Shown: positions 45,497 through 64,000 of the stretch, in pieces
Layout: each line of letters begins with the position of its first letter
Numbering within the stretch: position 1 is the first letter of the stretch
Source: Arcuatula senhousia
Lineage: Eukaryota > Mollusca > Bivalvia > Mytilida > Mytilidae
Length of the DNA stretch: 64,000 nt
Direction: 5' to 3'
Assembly: GCA_963971305.1 (NCBI GenBank)
Contig: OZ020304.1
Coordinates: 2,728,001 to 2,792,000, forward strand
The notes under the pieces: model-generated
Told to the model about the DNA's origin: nothing
What the model saw: the letters and a program-made list of their open reading frames with translations, nothing else
Database searches by the model: none
Translations under genes and position numbers: made by a program

Positions 45497-45709
45497 CTGT
45501 GGATTCATTTATTTTCATGGATACCACTTTTCGTGGTTTGATGAAAAAGGACCAATTCATGGATTCTTATATTCGTTGTTCTGTGGTCTGCAGCATACTT
45601 ATTCATAATGTTAAATATTTTCTTTTTGTGGGGTATTAATTTTCATGGATCCAGACCGCCAACAAAAACCACAAAAATTGATACCCCACGAATAATAATG
45701 AAACCACAG
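45497..45709. mobile_element. CTGTGG-TIR MITE, copy 2
   Basis: The left end CTGTGGATTCATTTATTTTCATGG and right end CCCCACGAATAATAATGAAACCACAG match copies at 14579 and 15533. An internal GGTATTAATTTTCATGGATCCAG arm lies near 45628. Non-coding. Confidence 0.75.
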
Positions 45710-47348
45710 TGCAAGAAATTCTAATAACAGCCTGGACAATCTTCAAATATAATTTAAAGAAATATCTGTACAGGATTTTATTAACAACAGATCATTTTTA
45801 AAAATCTTCATAAAAGATCATTACAGAGATGGTGTTTAATTATAACAAAAAGTTTTAACCAGATGTCTAGCCAACATACATGTACAATACACACAATATT
45901 GAAGAGCCATTCCTTAAAAAATGCAACCAGGCCTACGTTAAAGGCACCTTTAATAGTTTTGGATAGGTGGTAGTCTTTTAAGTTATTACGTATCAATCTG
46001 TTAAAAGTTCAAAAGATTACAAGGGGGTCATGAATAATGTGCCATCTACCCATCCTACATTTTTTGTTGGAATAGCCCTTGGTAAGAGAAGCATCACCAA
46101 TTTACAAACTAATAATGCCCAGTGAAACAGGAATTTGATGTTCATTCAAACTGTCATCAAAAAGCATGCACTCAAATTAAAATATATATTTTTCAGGCTT
46201 CAGAAAGCTTTTAAGGAATGACTAATTAGATACTTACAACTTCAATGATTTTTTTTGCTTGAGGACAAACAAGAGATTCTGAATGTAAACAAAGATTATA
46301 AATGATCCTTTAGCTTTGTATAAAGGACTGAGTCTTGATTCAAATTGATTTCATTGTAAACAAGAGACATTTTCTATTAGTAGGACAACCTTTAGATCAA
46401 CTAAATCTGGGGTACAAAATAGAATGAAAGTTGCCTAAATAGATCCTCTTTGAGACTTAAGAATTTTTTTTCCTGTGTAGACAGGTGTTCTGATACAGGT
46501 TTTCAGTTATTCAGGGTTCAGTTTAGACCAGTTTTACTGTGTACTCAAAATCAACAAATATAGGTAAATACATTTGGTAACATATCATTATATTATATAA
46601 AAAAAATATTTCATTCTGACAAGTAGAATAGATTACATGACTTGTACAAATTCACCACATTAGACATCTTTAACAAGTATATGAAAATGGAAGAACACAT
46701 TCAAAAATAGTTATTCATAGGATAAAAATCTACTTCAAATACAAAATAGCAAATAAAAAAATGTTGAATATTCAAACAACTGAAATTCATTTACAATGTT
46801 TACAATCTAAAACTATGAAATTCTTGACCGTGCATTAAATAAAACCCCTGTAAAAATGAACACAAATATAAGAGTTTCACAAGAGATTTCTTTTAAATCT
46901 AACTATAAACCATACAAATATAAGGTACCCTTTTAAACCCAGCTGTCTATGAAAAATAAACAAAGATAGCAGCTTTGAAACAATCAAAGGTGTTTTATCA
47001 ACGACCAATTAAAAAGTTTTCTTTTCACAATCTAATTAAAACCTTTTTAAAAGGATAAACATTTAATTGTGAACATTTCTAAACTACTCAATTTAAGTTT
47101 GAGTGAGTCGCTGATAGAAACCAAATCATTTGATGACAAAAAGTTAAGATAATTGGTTGTACTTCATTTCAAAAGTGCTGTCTTGGGTAAATGAAATGCT
47201 AACATTTACAATTCTATAGGAAATCAGGAACATATGATCAATACTGCAATCAGGTTATATGCATGATACAAAATATATACCACACAAATTGACTATATAT
47301 AAAAATATACCAGAATAAAAGCCCTGTTTTTAAAATAAGTCTTGGATT
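45710..47348. other. Downstream flank / 3' UTR of ADSS
   Basis: AT-rich sequence without recognisable genes or repeats. The 3' UTR of adenylosuccinate synthetase (minus strand) must begin at 47348; its end is not determinable. Confidence 0.4.
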
Positions 47349-61431
<14,083 letters not shown>

Positions 61432-62014
61432 GACAAGAGGCTCCCAGGAGCCTGAATCGCTCACCTGATCCTGAGGGCCATTAGGGTCTCTTCTCTTATA
61501 GGGTCATTTGACAATTTTAATATGAAGAGACTTTTGTAGAGCCTAAAAATAAGCTGATGGTTTAAGCAGACAACAGCTTTTCTCTATCTGCAATGGTTTT
61601 CATACTATAGACCAAAAACATGAAAAAACACTGTTTTTCACCTTTAAAGGGTCATAACCCCAAGAAGGGGTCACCTGACAACTTCAACCAAATGGAGACT
61701 TACATGGAGCTTTTGATGCTGAAGATGGAAGGTTGCATCAGATTTTCTTTAACTCTTAAACTTTTTGCCTATAACCTAAAAACGGTGGTCTGCCCCTCCT
61801 GTTTATTTTTAGTAATGGTGGCCATGTTGTTTGGTCGGCAGTCACCATTTGTGCAATCTTGGTTGAGAACATCCCATAGATGAAGTGTGTAAAGTTTCAA
61901 AGCAATCCCTTCTATAGTTTCAGAGGAGAAGATTTTAAAAGAAAAGTTAACGACGACAGACTCAAAGTGATGGCAATAACTCAAAGACCCTTTGGGTTAT
62001 GTGAGCTTAAAAAA
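61432..62014. repeat. Element E2: same ends as E1, shorter interior
   Basis: It starts GACAAGAGGCTCCCAGGAGCCTGAATCGCTCACCTGA, the E1 left end with the same hairpin, and ends GACCCTTTGGGTTATGTGAGCTTAAAAAA, a decayed version of the E1 right hairpin. The interior has TTAACGACGACAGACTCAAAGTGATGGCAATAACTC like E1's right side but no 503-bp unit. Non-coding. Confidence 0.7.
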
Positions 62015-62111
62015 TCAATAAAAATACAAATGTGTTTCCCTCCTCATTTTCTACATAGAAATGGTCCATTAAAAAAATACTGGTAATTGAAACAGCTTTA
62101 AATAGAAGATC

Positions 62112-63482
62112 AACAAGGGGTTGCACTAAGTCGTGCTAAGCATACCCCCACTCTGCCATTCAGAAAACAGGAAGTAGATGACCGACTGACCTGGAAAGGG
62201 GAGGCACGATACAACTCATCATGCTAAAGCTGTATACCAAATTTGAAATCAATCCCTTCACTAGAAGCTGAGAAATCTGTTACGAAAAATTGTCTATTTT
62301 TGACCCATAAAAAGTCTAAGTCAGCTCAGAAAACAGGAAGTAGATGATGGACTGACCTGGAAAGGGGAGGCACGGTATAACTAATCATGCTGAAGCTGTG
62401 TACCAAATTTGAAACCAATCCATCCAGTAGAAGCCATGAAATCTGTTACGAAAAATTTCACTTTTCAAATTTTAAAAATAGGGCATGTAATGGGACATTA
62501 AATGATACCCCGCCACGTTATAATATCAAAAGTTCATAAAATTTTATTTCAAAGTGGCCTATCTTGAAAACTATTTTTTGGATCAAGCTGGAAATTAAAC
62601 TTGACCTGTATTTTATTGTACTAAACAGCTGTGCAAAATATCATTCAAATCCTTTGACGCGTTTTCAAGTTATTGGTCGGAAACTCAAAATTTCATGAAA
62701 TTTGATTTTTCAAAGTGGCCTATCTCGAAAACTATTTTTTGGATCATGCTGGAAATCGAACTTGACCTGTATTTTATTGTACTAAACAGCTGTGCAAAAT
62801 ATCATTCAAATCCTTTGACGCGTTTTCAAGTCATTGGTCGGAAACTCAAAATTTCATGAAATAAGAGATTTTTCAAAGTGGCCTATCTCGAAAACTGTTT
62901 TTTGGATCATGCTGGAAATCGAACTTGACCTGTATTTTATTGTACTAAACAGCTGTGTAAAATATCATTCAAATCCTTTGACGCGTTTTCAAGTTATTGG
63001 TCGGAAACCTTCAGGGGACGGACAGACACCGAAAAAAACTGAGGGTATAACATAATACCCTGCCACTTAGTGTGGCGGGGTATAAAAATTGTTTACCCTA
63101 AAAAGTCTAAGTAGGCTCGATAAACAGGAAGCAGATGATGGACAGACCTGGAAAGGGGAGGCACGGTATAACTCATCATGCTGAAGCTGTGTACCAAATT
63201 TGAGACCAATCTATCCAGTAGAAGCCAAGAAATCTGTTAAGAAATATTTCACATTTCAATTTTTTCCCCTAAAAAAGTCTAAGTCGGCTTGGAAAACAGG
63301 TAGATGATGGACTGACCTGGAAAGGGTAGGCATAGTATAACTCATCATGCTGAAGCTGTGTACCAAATTTGAAACCAATCCATCCAGTAGGAGCAGAGAA
63401 ATTGATCCGGACGGACAGACAGACGGACGGACAAGGTGATTGCAATATAGCCCCCTCTCTTACGACTGGGGGTATAATATTA
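62112..63482 (-). repeat. Family B element, inverted copy with nested element
   Basis: Units with AACAGGAAGTAGATGATGGACTGACCTGGAAAGGGGAGGCACGGTATAACTCATCATGCTGAAGCTGTGTACCAAATTTGAAACCAATCC recur near 62165, 62333, 63125 and 63294. The element ends with (GACGGACA)n and AATATAGCCCCCTCTCTTACGACTGGGGGTATAATAT, the reverse complement of the terminus at 16141. A second element (62503-63084) is inserted between units two and three. Confidence 0.75.
62503..63084 (+). repeat. Nested element with TACCCCGCCAC ends and three ~173-bp units
   Basis: The left end TGATACCCCGCCACGTTATAA is mirrored by a right stem-loop TACCCTGCCACTTAGTGTGGCGGGGTA. Three units (AAAGTGGCCTATCTCGAAAACTATTTTTTGGATCATGCTGGAAATCGAACTTGACCTG...) start near 62552, 62714 and 62876. 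A GGGACGGACAGACACC tract precedes the right terminus. It shows the same layout as families A, B and E1 at smaller scale, and its position inside family B gives a relative age. Confidence 0.75.
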
Positions 63483-64000
63483 ATGTTCCAAATATTCAAA
63501 GTTCATTACTAAATTTTCTTCAATAACACTATCAAGAACAGTGATTTTGAAGGTGTTTTTGATTTTCCCAGACCAAACATATATCTATGCAGATTTTCGC
63601 TAATATTTCAATAAAAAGTTCCTGAATATTTTACAATTTTTCAATTTTTAGCGGACATTTGTGTCAGTTCAACGAACTTTGGAATCATTGCAAGAGTAGG
63701 TTGAATATATTTAGCAGACTTATACATATACAATAACTGTATATGCATATAGACTAGTTGTGTTTATATGAACAACAAAGGATGGGTTGCGATAAGACCC
63801 GTTTTCAGCCCACTGCAAAAGTCAAAAATAAAATTAAGTAAATTCTTTCATAAAATGTCTTGTTCGAAAGGTTAATATTTCTATTTTTTGAAAATAAACG
63901 TCTGTAGTTTAAAAGCTTTTTTATTTTTTAGTAAATGGTGCTTGAAATGAACCACCACAAATGATTTTAACATTGAGCCTATGGGAAAGTGGCTCAAATG
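63483..64000. other. Right edge, no recognised feature
   Basis: AT-rich sequence, presumably still within the ADSS 5' intron or beyond. No exon with a GDEGKGK-type motif is visible. Confidence 0.4.

Overview
This window is AT-rich, intron-rich animal nuclear DNA. The protein sequences and repeat types point to a mollusc, most likely a bivalve: a collagen-less C1q-domain gene, tRNA-derived SINEs with a bivalve-like body, many short transposons, and element families built on tandem cores of about 160-180 bp. I cannot name the species. There are no bacterial-style operons, no CRISPR array and no rRNA.

Four genes can be reconstructed from spliced exons. (1) A ZNF839-like zinc-finger/AT-hook nuclear protein lies on the + strand (6082-13846, 5 coding exons, 962 aa). 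(2) A C1q-domain protein lies on the - strand (25509-26984, three 3' exons; the signal-peptide exon was not found). (3) GINS1/PSF1, a subunit of the GINS replication-helicase complex, lies on the + strand (31404-42949, 7 exons, 196 aa). (4) Adenylosuccinate synthetase lies on the - strand (47349-60505, 12 exons, 393 residues; the P-loop N-terminus lies beyond the right edge). GINS1 and adenylosuccinate synthetase converge, with about 4.4 kb between their stop codons. The exon joins of all four models keep frame, and total lengths divide by three. No pathway links the four genes; each appears to be an independent gene.

The rest is mostly mobile DNA and its debris. It includes at least five 5'-truncated non-LTR retrotransposon tails, several with the same zinc-knuckle C-terminus and 3' ends in short tandem repeats. 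It also includes TIR and foldback MITEs of hAT-like, pogo/Tigger-like and unknown types, SINE copies, and a striking set of element families with unrelated or highly diverged sequence but one shared architecture: a terminal stem-loop, a short GAC/GTCC-rich tract, and a core of tandem units of 100-500 bp. Regions 16-24 kb, 43 kb and 50-63 kb are dominated by these.

Points most worth a second look are: the shared architecture of the stem-loop/tandem-core families; about eleven tandem copies of the second half of GINS1 exon 5 together with its 5' splice site; two apparently identical 438-bp TIR elements 870 bp apart; a 144-bp near-perfect palindrome beside a retrotransposon tail; and a possible in-frame-stop microexon in adenylosuccinate synthetase. 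Coordinates in homopolymer runs may be off by a base, because everything was read by eye.
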